Positions 43,804 to 53,305 of a DNA stretch of 64,000 nt are shown here, in pieces; position 1 is the stretch's first letter; each line of letters begins with the position of its first letter. This stretch comes from Patulibacter sp. SYSU D01012 (GTDB taxonomy: Bacteria > Actinomycetota > Thermoleophilia > Solirubrobacterales > Solirubrobacteraceae). The position numbers and the translations under genes were made by a program. The notes beneath the pieces are model-generated. The model did no database searches. It was not told where the DNA came from and was given only the letters and a program-made list of their open reading frames with translations. Location of the stretch: contig NZ_JAFMTB010000001.1 in NCBI RefSeq assembly GCF_017916475.1, positions 868,001 to 932,000 of the forward strand. The letters run 5' to 3'.

Positions 43804-45069
43804 TCAGGCGCCGGGGCGCCGCCCGACGAGCACGGCGACGGGGTTCGTCGGCGCCAGGCGGTGCTGGTCGGCGAGCGGCCGGATCCGGGACGCCTGCAGC
43901 AGGGTGCCCTCGGCGTCCAGCCCCGCGGCCTGCAGCCGGGCGAGCGTCGGGCCGATCCGCTCGAGCGTGGCGAGGGTGACGACCACGACCCGGCGGGCGC
44001 GGGCCGCGCAGGCGTCGACGATCGCGTCCAGGTCGGCGCCGCCGCCGCCGACGAACGCCGCGTCGGGATCGGGCAGGCCCTCGAGCGCCGCCGGGGCGGC
44101 CCCGGCGAACGCGGCGATCTCGACCCCGTGCGCGGCGGCGTTCTCGCGGGCGAAGGCGACGGCCTCCGCGTCGTGGTCCAGGGCGATCGCGCCGGCGCCC
44201 AGCCGGGCGCACTCCACGGCGACCGAGCCGCTGCCGCAGCCCACGTCCCAGACGACGTCGCCGGGGCCCGGGCCGAGCGCCGCGAGCGCCGCGGCGCGCA
44301 CCTCGCGCTTCGTGATCATCCCGGCGCGGTGGGCGAACGCCTCCTCGGGCAGGCCCCAGGCGTCGGCGCCGCGCGGCGGCAGCATCGCCACGCGCCCCGG
44401 GGGGACGGGCCGGTCGGGGCGCCAGGCCAGCAGGACGTTGGGGTCGGCGAAGGTGGCGCCGCCGATCTCGGCCGGGGTCCCGACGACCACGCGCTCGTCG
44501 GGCTCGCCGAGGCGCTCGCACACCGCCAGCGTGCGGGGCGGCGCGTCGGGGATCCGCGCGTAGGCGCAGGCGAGGAACGCCGGGTCGGCGTCGGGCGCGG
44601 TCAGCACCGCGACCTTCGGCCCGGCCAGCAGCGCGCCGAGCGCGGCGGTGATCCCGCCCGTGCCGCGCCCGTGCGCCGAGACCACGCGCGCGTCCTCCCA
44701 CGGCAGCCCCACGCGGGCGAACGCGCGGGAGACGGAGGAGGGGGCGGGGTGGACGACGAGCCGCTCGGCGTCGACGCGCAGCGCCAGGGTCCGCAGGACG
44801 CCGAAGAAGCCGGGATCGCCCGACGCGAGGACGGCGACGGGCCCGTCGTGCGCGGCGATCCGCGTGAGCGCGGCGTCGAGCGGCGACGCCAGGGTGACGG
44901 TGTCGGGCGGGGTGGTGCCGGCGGCCGCGTGCCGTGCGTGCAGCGCCCGCAGCTGCTCGCGCCCGGCCGCCACGAGGGCGGCGTCCGCCAGCGCGGCGGC
45001 GCCCGCGGGCGTGCCGGGCGCCGCACCCGCGAGGCCGACGACGTGGATGGGGCGGGCGGGGTGCGGCAC
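43804..45069 (-). CDS. cobL: Precorrin-6Y methyltransferase/decarboxylase (CbiE-CbiT fusion)
   Basis: A 421-residue CobL, adding methyl groups at C-5 and C-15 and removing the C-12 acetate carboxyl. The N-terminal CbiE half begins IHVVGLAGAAPG and carries VAVLASGDPGFFGVLRTL; the C-terminal CbiT half (about 230-421) starts ITKREVRAAALAAL, then VVWDVGCGSGSVAVE (SAM motif). Length and domain order are typical. The start is set at the GTG at 45069, five codons before the first strand; the frame upstream is Arg/Pro-rich and runs into the divergent gene's promoter. Confidence 0.93.
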   Translation of the reverse strand: MPHPARPIHVVGLAGAAPGTPAGAAALADAALVAAGREQLRALHARHAAAGTTPPDTVTLASPLDAALTRIAAHDGPVAVLASGDPGFFGVLRTLALRVDAERLVVHPAPSSVSRAFARVGLPWEDARVVSAHGRGTGGITAALGALLAGPKVAVLTAPDADPAFLACAYARIPDAPPRTLAVCERLGEPDERVVVGTPAEIGGATFADPNVLLAWRPDRPVPPGRVAMLPPRGADAWGLPEEAFAHRAGMITKREVRAAALAALGPGPGDVVWDVGCGSGSVAVECARLGAGAIALDHDAEAVAFARENAAAHGVEIAAFAGAAPAALEGLPDPDAAFVGGGGADLDAIVDACAARARRVVVVTLATLERIGPTLARLQAAGLDAEGTLLQASRIRPLADQHRLAPTNPVAVLVGRRPGA

Positions 45070-45257
45070 GACGGGGGCCCATGATGCCGGAGCGGCCGGG
45101 CGCTGTGCCGGCGTGCTCGGGCCCTGCGGCGCCCGCCCGCCGGCTCGGCGCCGCACGCCGAACGCGAGCGGGAGTGCGCCAACGACATATACCGTCCATC
45201 TGTTCACTTGCCCTCAGGATCCTCGCGCTCGGGCCGAGGGCGGCCGACGTTGCCCCC

Positions 45258-47059
45258 ATGCGATCCGTTCCCCGCTCTCGGCGCTCGTCCCGCGCCGTGA
45301 CCGCCTTCTCCGTCGTCGCCGTCAGCGCGCTCGCGTCCCTGCCGGCCGCCGCATCGGCCGACGTGACGGGGGCGACCGCGACGCCGTGACGATCTGGGCC
45401 GAGACCCGCCTGTCGGGCGAGCCGTCGTACGCGCAGGTCGCCTACGACGTGCCGGTCGCCGGCGGGCGGTTCGAGGCTCCCGTCCGGGGTGGCGACCTGC
45501 CCGCCGCCTCCGCACGGCTCTTCGCGCTGCCGTACGACGCCTCGCCGTACGACGCGGCCAGCGTGCCCTCGGGCGGACCGATCGTCCACGGCGGCGGCGA
45601 GTTCACCTACCGCGACGGCGACGGCCGCGTGGTGTTCTTCGGCGGCGCGCAGCGCTCGCAGCCCGGTGGCGCCGCGGCCGCCGGGCCGGTCGGTGGGGGC
45701 CGCGGGCCCCTGCGGAGCCTGGCCGCGCGGTCCCCCAGCTTCGGGAACGCGCCGGGCGTCACGGCGGCCGCCACGACCGACGGCAACGACCTGCACGGCG
45801 TCTTCCTGGGCTCCTCCTCGCTCCTCCCGGGGTACAGCCCGGCGCGCAGCGCCCTGACGGTCGACGGACGCTCGGTCTGGCCCCGCGACACGGTCACGTG
45901 GTCGTCGGACGACGGTGGCGCGGACGCCCGCCGCGAGCCGAGCGACGGTCTGACGCCGGACGAGCTGCAGCCCGTCGAGGTCACGCGCACGGTGGGCGGC
46001 GACTGGGGCCAGACGGTCGTCGAGCGCCAGCGCGTGTACGCGAGCGCGGACCCCGAGGAGGACGGCTCCTCGCGCCCCGACCGCTTCGTGGACGCCGGGG
46101 TCGAGCTCGTCCGCACCACGGTCCAGGACCACGACGGGCGCCGGATCACCGTCCGTGACGAGTACCGCCCGACGGACGGTCGCGCGCACCAGGTGGACGC
46201 GCTGTACGCCATGGGCGTGGTGTCCCCCGGCTCCGACCTGCGCGCCCGAGCGGCCCGCGAGAGCGCTGACGACGCGAGCGTGTCGGCCTTCCGCGTGCCG
46301 TGGGAGACGGGCGGGGACCGCTTCACGCCGCGGGCCTTCCTCGAGCCGCTCGGGGCCCCGCGGGGCGACGTCGCCACCGTCTTCTCGCGCGTCCCGGCCC
46401 TGAACGGCGACCGCGACGGCGCCCCCGCCTACGGCGCAATCACCTTCGGCACGCGCCTCGACGGCGGCGTCTTCATGCCCGGCTACGCCAGCTCCGGGAT
46501 CGACGCCGCGTCCGCGTTCATCGCCCGCTTCGTGCGGGACGTGCCGGCCGGCGGGGCCGCGACGATCCCCGTCGTCTACTCCACCGGCACGAACGCCGGC
46601 GAGGTCGAGGCCGCGGCGGCCCAGGTCGAGCGCGAGCTCACGCCTCCCGCGCCGGCCGTCTCCGCGCCGGTGCAGCAGCGCACCGTCGTGACCGTCCCGG
46701 TGCCCCAGCCCGCGGCGCGCGCGGTCCCGCGCGCGCTGACCCTGCGGGCGACGCTCCGGACGCAGCGGCGCGGCCGCGTGCAGGTGCGCCTGCGCGGCGC
46801 GCTCGGGCTGCCGGCCGGCACGCCGGCGGCGGTCTGCGTCCGGGGAGGCACCGTGGCGCTGCAGATCCAGGCCGGCAAGCGCACCCTGTCCGTGCGCCGC
46901 GTCCGCCTGGCGAAGGACTGCTCCTACGACGTGACCGTGCGGTTCGCGTCGACGCGGCGCTTCGGGAAGGCCAAGCGCCTGACCGCGTCGGCGCGCTGGA
47001 ACGGCAACGCCCTGCTGGGCACCGCGGCCAGCGTCGAGAAGCGCGTCGCCTTCCGGTAG
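45258..47059 (+). pseudogene. Secreted beta-rich protein gene with a frameshift after the signal peptide
   Basis: An ATG at 45258 begins a clear signal peptide (VTAFSVVAVSALASLPAAASA), but that frame stops at 45389. The rest of the protein continues in another frame from about 45370, reading GDRDAVTIWAETRLSGEPSY and so on for about 560 residues to 47059. One missing G in the GGGGG run at about 45367-45371 would explain it. The mature part is rich in beta strands and ends with a domain (LTLRATLRTQRRGRVQVRLRG) like those ending other secreted proteins here. A GTG at 45386 could start a shortened, unexported form. Function unknown. Confidence 0.75.
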
Positions 47060-47070
47060 GCCGGGCGGGG

Positions 47071-47091
47071 CGGCGGGGTGACGCCCCGCCG
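47071..47091 (+). terminator. Hairpin terminator
   Basis: CGGCGGGG and CCCCGCCG pair around the loop TGACG, 12 bases after the TAG of the secreted protein gene. Confidence 0.6.
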
Positions 47092-47377
47092 TCGCGCGGC
47101 CGTCGCGCGGCCGTCGCGCGGCCGTCATGCGGCGGGGCGGCGCGGGGCGACCCGCGCGGGGCCCGGCGCGGCCTGGCGGCCCGGCGCGGCCTGGCGGCGC
47201 GGCGCGGCCCGGCGGCCCGGCGCGACCTGGCGGCCCGGCGCGGCCTGGCGGCCCGGCGCGGCCTGGCGGCCCGGCGCGGCGTGGCGGCCCGGCGCGGCCT
47301 GGCGGCTCGGCGCGGCACGGCGGCCCGGCGCGACCCGGCCCGGGGACGACCGGTGCCGCCCCGCCCGCGCGCCGCGC
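47092..47377. repeat. Minisatellite with an 18-bp unit
   Basis: The gap between two convergent genes is filled by about ten degenerate copies of GGCGGCCCGGCGCGGCCT (about 47150-47340), preceded by four short GTCGCGCGGCC copies. No gene is supported. Confidence 0.8.
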
Positions 47378-48409
<1,032 letters not shown>

Positions 48410-48506
48410 ATGCCGGGTCCGGGGGCGGCGTGCGAGGCGCGAGGCGCGGGGGTTCGGCTTGGGGCGGGGCGGTGGGGCGGGGCCGGTGGTTTGGGGGCGG
48501 CCGGGC

Positions 48507-48722
48507 GCTCCGGCTGGGGGCCGGTATGCGGACCTGAGCCGGAACGGGTGCCGGGACGGCGGCGTGTTCCGGCTGGGGGCCGGTATGCGGACCCGAGCCG
48601 GAACGGGTGGCGGAGCGGGGGCGTGTTCCGGCTGAGGGCCGGTATGCGGACCCGAGCCGGAACGGGTGCCGGGGCGGGGGCGTGTTCCGGCTGAGGGCCG
48701 GTATGCGGACCCGAGCCGGAAC
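48507..48722. repeat. Four tandem palindromic-arm units, exact 59-bp period
   Basis: Units of 39 bp at 48507-48545, 48566-48604, 48625-48663 and 48684-48722. Arms are GTTCCGGCT and AGCCGGAAC (first copy GCTCCGGCT), with a centre containing GGCCGGTATGCGGAC. The 20-bp linkers are also similar (GGGTGCCGGGGCGGGGGCGT type), so this is a tandem repeat and not a CRISPR array. It fills the gap between two minus-strand genes. Confidence 0.9.
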
Positions 48723-48919
48723 GGGCGGCGCGATCGCCTCGTTCCTCTCTCGTCGTCCGCCGCCGGACGTCCCGCCGTGACATGGCGGATGGCACGCGGG
48801 CGCAGCCCGTCGCGGAACGTGGGGTGCTCCCGCCGTCCGCGGCGCTCTCCCGCGCCGACCCAGGAGCGCTGATCCGACTCGACCTCGGCCCCGGAGCCCC
48901 GACCCCGCGGCGTTCCGCC

Positions 48920-49363
48920 TCACCGCTCCCGGCGCAGGTGGACGAGCGGGAAGGGGCGTCCCTCGCCGTCGAGCGGCGAGCGGCCCGTCTCGACGAAGCC
49001 CCGCGCGCGGTAGAAGCCGTGGGCGGCGGGGTTCTGCTCGTTGACGTCGACGGTCAGCGGCGCGCGGTCGGCGACGGCGTCCAGCAGGCGGGTGCCGACG
49101 CCGCGCCCGTGCTCGTCCGGATCGACGAAGAGCATCTCGATCGCGGCGCCGTCCATCCCGATGAACCCGAGCGGCCGGCCGCCGGCCTCCTCGGCGATGA
49201 GGACCTCGAGCGCCGGGAGGTACTGCTCGCGCACGCGGGGTTCGAGGAAGGCGATGTCCGCGGGCGTCAGGAAGTCGTGCGTGGCCTCGACGGCCCGGCG
49301 CCAGACCGCGGCCAGGGCGTCCAGGTCGGCGGGGGTGGCGGGACGCACGGGTCGGTACGACAT
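48920..49363 (-). CDS. GNAT-family N-acetyltransferase
   Basis: A 147-residue single-domain acetyltransferase resembling YjaB-type enzymes. It starts YRPVRPATPADLDALAAVWRRAVEATHDFL, has the motif A EMLFVDPDEHGRGVGTRLLDA for acetyl-CoA binding, and VNEQNPAAHGFYRARGFVETGR as motif B. The substrate is unknown. A TACGGT hexamer lies 7 nt upstream of the ATG. The palindromic repeat array lies about 200 bases downstream. Confidence 0.92.
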   Translation of the reverse strand: MSYRPVRPATPADLDALAAVWRRAVEATHDFLTPADIAFLEPRVREQYLPALEVLIAEEAGGRPLGFIGMDGAAIEMLFVDPDEHGRGVGTRLLDAVADRAPLTVDVNEQNPAAHGFYRARGFVETGRSPLDGEGRPFPLVHLRRER

Positions 49364-49370
49364 GAACGAG

Positions 49371-49376
49371 ACCGTA
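49371..49376 (-). promoter_or_regulatory. -10-like hexamer TACGGT, leaderless-type
   Basis: TACGGT on the minus strand lies 7 nt before the ATG at 49363 of the GNAT gene. Confidence 0.5.
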
Positions 49377-49394
49377 GCCCGCTCGACGTGGCCG

Positions 49395-49640
49395 TCCCCG
49401 CCCCCCCCCGGGCCAGCCCGCGCCCCGGGCCAGCCCGCGCCCCGGGGCAGCCCGCGCCCCGGGGCGAGCCCGCGCCCCGGGGCAGCCCGCGCCCCGGGGC
49501 GAGCCCGCGCCCCCGGGGCGAGCCCGCGCCCCCGGGCCAGCCCGCGCCCCGGGGCAACCCCCCCCCGGAGCCAGCCCGCGCCCCCGGGCCAGCCCCCCCG
49601 GAGCCAGCCCGCCCCCCCGGGGGGCCAGCCCGCGCCTCGT
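49395..49640. repeat. C-rich minisatellite of about 17-bp units
   Basis: About a dozen degenerate copies of GCCAGCCCGCGCCCCGGG, starting with a run of nine Cs. It lies between the GNAT gene and the end of the secreted protein gene. The complementary strand is G-rich and could form quadruplexes. Confidence 0.8.
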
Positions 49641-49658
49641 CGCCCCCGCCCCCGCCGC

Positions 49659-50873
49659 CTACCGCGCGACCTTCAGCGTCGCCCTCGTCGTGCGCTTCGT
49701 GCCGCGGTCCTTCAGGGCCAGCGCGACGGTGGCGCCCGTCGCCCGCCTCACGGCCTTGCGGCCCTTCGCCGGCAGCTTCACCGTGACGGTCCGGGCGGTC
49801 GCGCCCTTCGCGACGGCGAACGAGACGACGGCGAGCCGCTTGCCCTTGGCGGCCGTCTTGGCGCCGGCGGCCCGCGGGCCGCCCTTGCGGGCCGGGGCCT
49901 GGATCGTCGCGGTGCCCGTGCAGCCGTTCCGGCACGCCGCCCGGAACGTCAGCGTGCCCTTCTTCGCGTCCAGGCGCGCCCGCTGTCCCGCCGGGACGAG
50001 CGGTGCCAGCAGGTCGTCGTCCGTGGACGCGGGCGGGGGCGGCGGCACGGCGGGCCCGCCCGGGGCCTGCCCGCCGCCTCCGCCATTCGCGTCGCCGTTC
50101 CCGCCCGCGCCGCCGTTCAGCGCCGGGTCGGGCGTGAAGCGGACGATCCCCTCGAAGCGGACGCTGCACGTCGTGCGAACGGACCGCTCCCGCAGCGCCT
50201 CGGGGCAGTAGTCCGGGCGCTCGGGGCCGGAGAACGCCACGGCCACGGGCCGCTTCAGCGCGTCCTGCGGCAGCTCGAACGCCACCGCGAGGGGGCTGGC
50301 GGCCGGGTCGCTGCCCTCGGCGTCGCTCCTCAGGCGGATCTGCGACGGCAGGCCGCTGCCCATGCCGTCGGGCTTCGTGGCGACGCACATCAGGCTGACG
50401 TCGAGCTGGTCCGCCAGGTTCAGGACCATGCGCGCGTTCGTGTTGAGCGGCGCGAGCAGGTCCGGGGCCAGGGACGTGCGTCCCTCGTCGTTCTGCGCCG
50501 GACCGGCACCGGTGCAGAACGCGCCGTAGTGGTACCACTGGTCGGACGAGAAGGAGGACTGCTGGTCCTCGGCCAGGTGGCCCGTGCCGGTGGTGTCGGC
50601 GTGGTGCTGCTCCGCGCCCTGCACGCCCTCGATGCGCCCGTCGGGGCCGCGGGAGACGATCGCCAGGAAGCCCGTCGTCAGGCGGGTGTCGACGGCCAGG
50701 TCGCTCTCGTGCCGGAAGCCCGTCTCCGCGGCCGAGCCGGTGTACGAGGTGTGGACGGTCGCGTCGACCTCGACGCCGTAGTGCTCGGTAGCCGCGGAGG
50801 CCGGGGCGGCGAGGGCGAGGGACGCGAGGCCGGCGGCCGCCAGGGCGCCGGCGGTGGTGGGGCGGAGGGGCAT
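49659..50873 (-). CDS. Secreted hypothetical protein with C-terminal beta domain
   Basis: A 404-residue exported protein. The signal peptide covers about residues 1-28 (TTAGALAAAGLASLALAAPASA). The first domain (about 30-250) has conserved-looking segments such as SSDQWYHYGAFCTGAGP and RMVLNLADQLDVSLMC, with several Cys that may form disulfides. A Gly/Pro linker (about 255-285) leads to a beta-rich end (GTLTFRAACRNGCTGTATI) similar to other secreted proteins of this organism. Function unknown. CACGCT lies 7 nt upstream of the ATG. Confidence 0.7.
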   Translation of the reverse strand: MPLRPTTAGALAAAGLASLALAAPASAATEHYGVEVDATVHTSYTGSAAETGFRHESDLAVDTRLTTGFLAIVSRGPDGRIEGVQGAEQHHADTTGTGHLAEDQQSSFSSDQWYHYGAFCTGAGPAQNDEGRTSLAPDLLAPLNTNARMVLNLADQLDVSLMCVATKPDGMGSGLPSQIRLRSDAEGSDPAASPLAVAFELPQDALKRPVAVAFSGPERPDYCPEALRERSVRTTCSVRFEGIVRFTPDPALNGGAGGNGDANGGGGGQAPGGPAVPPPPPASTDDDLLAPLVPAGQRARLDAKKGTLTFRAACRNGCTGTATIQAPARKGGPRAAGAKTAAKGKRLAVVSFAVAKGATARTVTVKLPAKGRKAVRRATGATVALALKDRGTKRTTRATLKVAR

Positions 50874-51010
50874 GCCGCCCAGCGTGCCCCAGCGTCCCGG
50901 ACGCCACCACGGGGAGGCACCCCAGGGAGCGCCCGAGGGGTCGCCGCGCCGGCACCGGGGCGGGGCCGACGCGCGCGGCCGGAGGCGTCAGGGGAGGGCC
51001 GGAGGCCGCC

Positions 51011-51622
51011 TCAGCAGGCGCCCCAGCGGCCGCGGTCGGCCCGCCGGGCCGCGCGCTCGGCGCGCCGCAGGGCGCCCAGCTCCTCCAGGTCCTGCCCGTA
51101 GGCCGCGACCCGCGCGTACCCGCCGGACACCTGGACCGTCGACAGGTCCCGGCCGCCGCGCGTGGGCCGCACGTACCGCAGCAGCCGCCCGAAGCCGTCC
51201 CGGTCGGGGGCCGCGTCGTCGCGGGCCAGCGTCACCCGCGAGCGCTGCTCGTCGACCCAGCGGCGGGCGCTGCGCGTCGCCTCGGGGCCGAAGCACTGCA
51301 CCGGGGTGCCCTCCTTCCTCGTCTCGGGCGTGTCGATGCCGAGCACCCGCACGCGCTCGCGGCCGTCGTCCGTCCGCACGAGCAGCGTGTCGCCGTCGAC
51401 GACCCGCACCACGCGCACCTCCTGGTCGCCGGCCAGCGCGTCGCCGACCGCGTCGTCGACGTCGCCCCACCAGCGGTCGGCGTGCAGCGCGGTCACGTCG
51501 ACGGGACCGAGGCGATCGATCCGCCCCGCCGCGATCACGACGGCCAGCGCGGCGACGACGGCGAGGAGCGCCGGCGCTCCCAGGCGGACGGCGCGGCGGG
51601 CGCGCGGCGACAGGCGGCTCAC
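51011..51622 (-). CDS. Secreted or membrane-anchored thermonuclease-like protein
   Basis: A 203-residue protein with a basic N-terminus and one hydrophobic helix (about 14-32, APALLAVVAALAVVIAAG), then a staphylococcal-nuclease domain: VRVVRVVDGDTLLVR, RVRVLGIDTPET (Asp and Arg region) and YVRPTRGGRDLS... SGGYARVA. The Ca-binding Asp and catalytic Arg/Glu positions appear to be present. It probably degrades extracellular nucleic acid. The start is GTG with no clear ribosome-binding site. Confidence 0.85.
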   Translation of the reverse strand: MSRLSPRARRAVRLGAPALLAVVAALAVVIAAGRIDRLGPVDVTALHADRWWGDVDDAVGDALAGDQEVRVVRVVDGDTLLVRTDDGRERVRVLGIDTPETRKEGTPVQCFGPEATRSARRWVDEQRSRVTLARDDAAPDRDGFGRLLRYVRPTRGGRDLSTVQVSGGYARVAAYGQDLEELGALRRAERAARRADRGRWGAC

Positions 51623-51728
51623 GGCCGGCGGAGGGGGAGGGACCGCATGGGGGCATCCTGCCGCCTCGCGCCTCCTACGGGGGACGGATGCGGCCGGGGC
51701 GCCCCGTCCAACCCGGCGCCGCGGCCAC

Positions 51729-51790
51729 GGCTCGCCCTAGATCGCGCGGCCGCGGCCGCGGCTCGCCCTAGATCGCGCGGCCGGTCTCGT
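51729..51790. repeat. 31-bp tandem duplication around the cobI stop codon
   Basis: CGGCTCGCCCTAGATCGCGC occurs at about 51729 and again at about 51760. It includes the last codons and stop of cobI, so the gene end is present twice. Confidence 0.75.
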
Positions 51791-52517
51791 CGCGCAGGCG
51801 GTCGCCGCGCGTCGCGGTGCGCGCGGGCGGGACGATCACCGTCGACAGGTACGGCCCGCGCTTCTCGGCGTCCGCGCCGGCGGCGGCGACCTCCTCGCCC
51901 TGCACGCCCAGGTGCTCGCCGTAGATCGCCTGGTCCAGGCGCCCCTCCTCGGCGAGGACCTCGCGCACGCGCGGCATGTGCCGGCCGCCCTTGTAGGCGA
52001 CGACCGTGTCCGATCCGCGCAGCGCCGCGCGCAGGACGTCCTCGCCGGCGGTCAGCGGCAGCAGCGTCAGCGACTCGTTGCCCTCGGTGAGGATGGCGCC
52101 GGACCGGGCGGCCAGGTCCTGCATGGCCGTGATCCCCGGGATCGTCTCGACCGTCACGTCGGGCAGCAGGCCGCGGACCGTGTGGGCCATGTACGTGAAC
52201 GTCGAGTACACGTTGGGGTCGCCGAGCGTGCAGAACGCCGCGACGCCGCCGTCGCCGACGATCCGCGCGATCGCGGCGCCGGCGCGGTCCCAGTTCTCCT
52301 GGCGCACGGACGCGTCGCGCATCGAGAAGCCCAGGCGCTCGATCTTCGCCGGGTCCACGTGGGGCGCGACGACGTGCTCGGCGCGGCCGGTCTCGCCCGC
52401 CGCCTCGGTGACGGGGACGAAGACGCGGTCGGCGCGCTCGAGGGCCTTCAACGCCTTCAGGGTCAGGTGCTCGGGGTCGCCGGGACCCACGCCGATGCCG
52501 ATCAGGACGCCGCTCAT
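51768..52517 (-). CDS. cobI: Precorrin-2 C20-methyltransferase
   Basis: A 249-residue SAM-dependent methyltransferase of the tetrapyrrole family. The start GIGVGPGDPEHLTLKALKAL is the family signature, FCTLGDPNVYSTFTYMA holds the SAM-binding GDP motif, and PGITAMQDLAARSG and VAYKGGRHMPRV match CobI/CbiL. It adds the second methyl group (C-20) of the corrin pathway and is the earliest cobalamin step found in this window, about 7 kb from cobL. CAGGAT lies 6 nt upstream of the ATG. Confidence 0.93.
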   Translation of the reverse strand: MSGVLIGIGVGPGDPEHLTLKALKALERADRVFVPVTEAAGETGRAEHVVAPHVDPAKIERLGFSMRDASVRQENWDRAGAAIARIVGDGGVAAFCTLGDPNVYSTFTYMAHTVRGLLPDVTVETIPGITAMQDLAARSGAILTEGNESLTLLPLTAGEDVLRAALRGSDTVVAYKGGRHMPRVREVLAEEGRLDQAIYGEHLGVQGEEVAAAGADAEKRGPYLSTVIVPPARTATRGDRLRDETGRAI

Positions 52518-52563
52518 GCGGGCATCCTGACGGGCCGGGCGGGCGGCGTGTCGGCCGCGCGGC

Positions 52564-53151
52564 TCAGGACTGCTCGAGCTCGAGCCACTTCTGCACGTCG
52601 ACCGGCCGCCAGGCGGCGAGCGCGTCGAGCAGCGCGGCCGGCTCGGCGTCGCGGACGATCGCCCGGCGGTGCTCGGCGCGCAGGAAGCCCGCGCCGACGC
52701 CGTGCTCGAGGAACGCGTCGAACGGCGCCCAGTAGCCGGCGGCGTCGAGCAGGCCGACCGGCTTCTGGTGGATGCCCAGCTGCGTCCACGTCGCGGCCTC
52801 GACGAGCTCCTCGATCGTGCCCAGCCCGCCGGGCAGCGCGACGAAGGCGTCGGCGCGCTCCGCCATCAGGGCCTTGCGCTGGTGCATCGTCTCGACGACG
52901 ACCAGCTCGGTCAGCCCCTGGTGGGCGACCTCGCGCTCGTCCAGGCTGCGGGGGATGATCCCGACGGCCGTGCCGCCCGCGGCCAGCACCGCGTCGGCGA
53001 CGACGCCCATCAGGCCCACGCGCCCGCCGCCGTAGACGAGCCCGATGCCGCGCTCGACGAGCAGCCGGCCGAGCGCCTCCGCGGCCTGCGCGTACGCGGG
53101 ATCGGCTCCGGGGTTGGAGCCGGCGTAGACGCAGATCGAGCGGAAGGCCAT
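52564..53151 (-). CDS. LOG-family nucleoside-5'-monophosphate phosphoribohydrolase
   Basis: A 195-residue protein of the Lonely Guy (TIGR00730) family. The nucleotide-binding [17 protein letters not shown] is at about residues 40-56, and the catalytic motif [16 protein letters not shown] near residue 105. Family members release cytokinin-like bases from nucleoside monophosphates or act as general nucleotide hydrolases. The start ATG has CACGAT 7 nt upstream. It is divergent from the GH106-like glycosidase gene. Confidence 0.93.
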   Translation of the reverse strand: MAFRSICVYAGSNPGADPAYAQAAEALGRLLVERGIGLVYGGGRVGLMGVVADAVLAAGGTAVGIIPRSLDEREVAHQGLTELVVVETMHQRKALMAERADAFVALPGGLGTIEELVEAATWTQLGIHQKPVGLLDAAGYWAPFDAFLEHGVGAGFLRAEHRRAIVRDAEPAALLDALAAWRPVDVQKWLELEQS

Positions 53152-53210
53152 GCGCACGATCGTGGCACGACCCGTCGGTCGCCGGCCCATCGACGGCGCC
53201 GATGCGCGCA

Positions 53211-53228
53211 TCGAATCACCAGATTCGA
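53211..53228. promoter_or_regulatory. Operator-like palindrome upstream of the GH106-like gene
   Basis: TCGAATC-ACCA-GATTCGA is a perfect dyad directly beside a TTGCTT -35-like element (53229-53234). TACGGT at 53253-53258 is spaced 18 bases from it, giving a standard promoter for the glycosidase gene. The dyad would let a regulator block RNA polymerase. Confidence 0.6.
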
Positions 53229-53267
53229 TTGCTTCCGCACAGAACCGATCGTTACGGTCCTCGCCCT

Positions 53268-53285
53268 GTGTGCCGCTCGGCACAC
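53268..53285. promoter_or_regulatory. Second perfect palindrome in the leader of the GH106-like gene
   Basis: GTGTGCCG-CT-CGGCACAC, 18 bp, lies between the -10 element and the ribosome-binding site (GAGAGGGAG). It could be an operator or an RNA hairpin. Confidence 0.6.
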
Positions 53286-53305
53286 GCCGGAGAGAGGGAG
53301 ACCCC

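Noticed and set aside
48507-48722. CRISPR array
   Set aside because: The 20-bp linkers between units are nearly identical to each other and no cas genes are present, so this is a tandem repeat.
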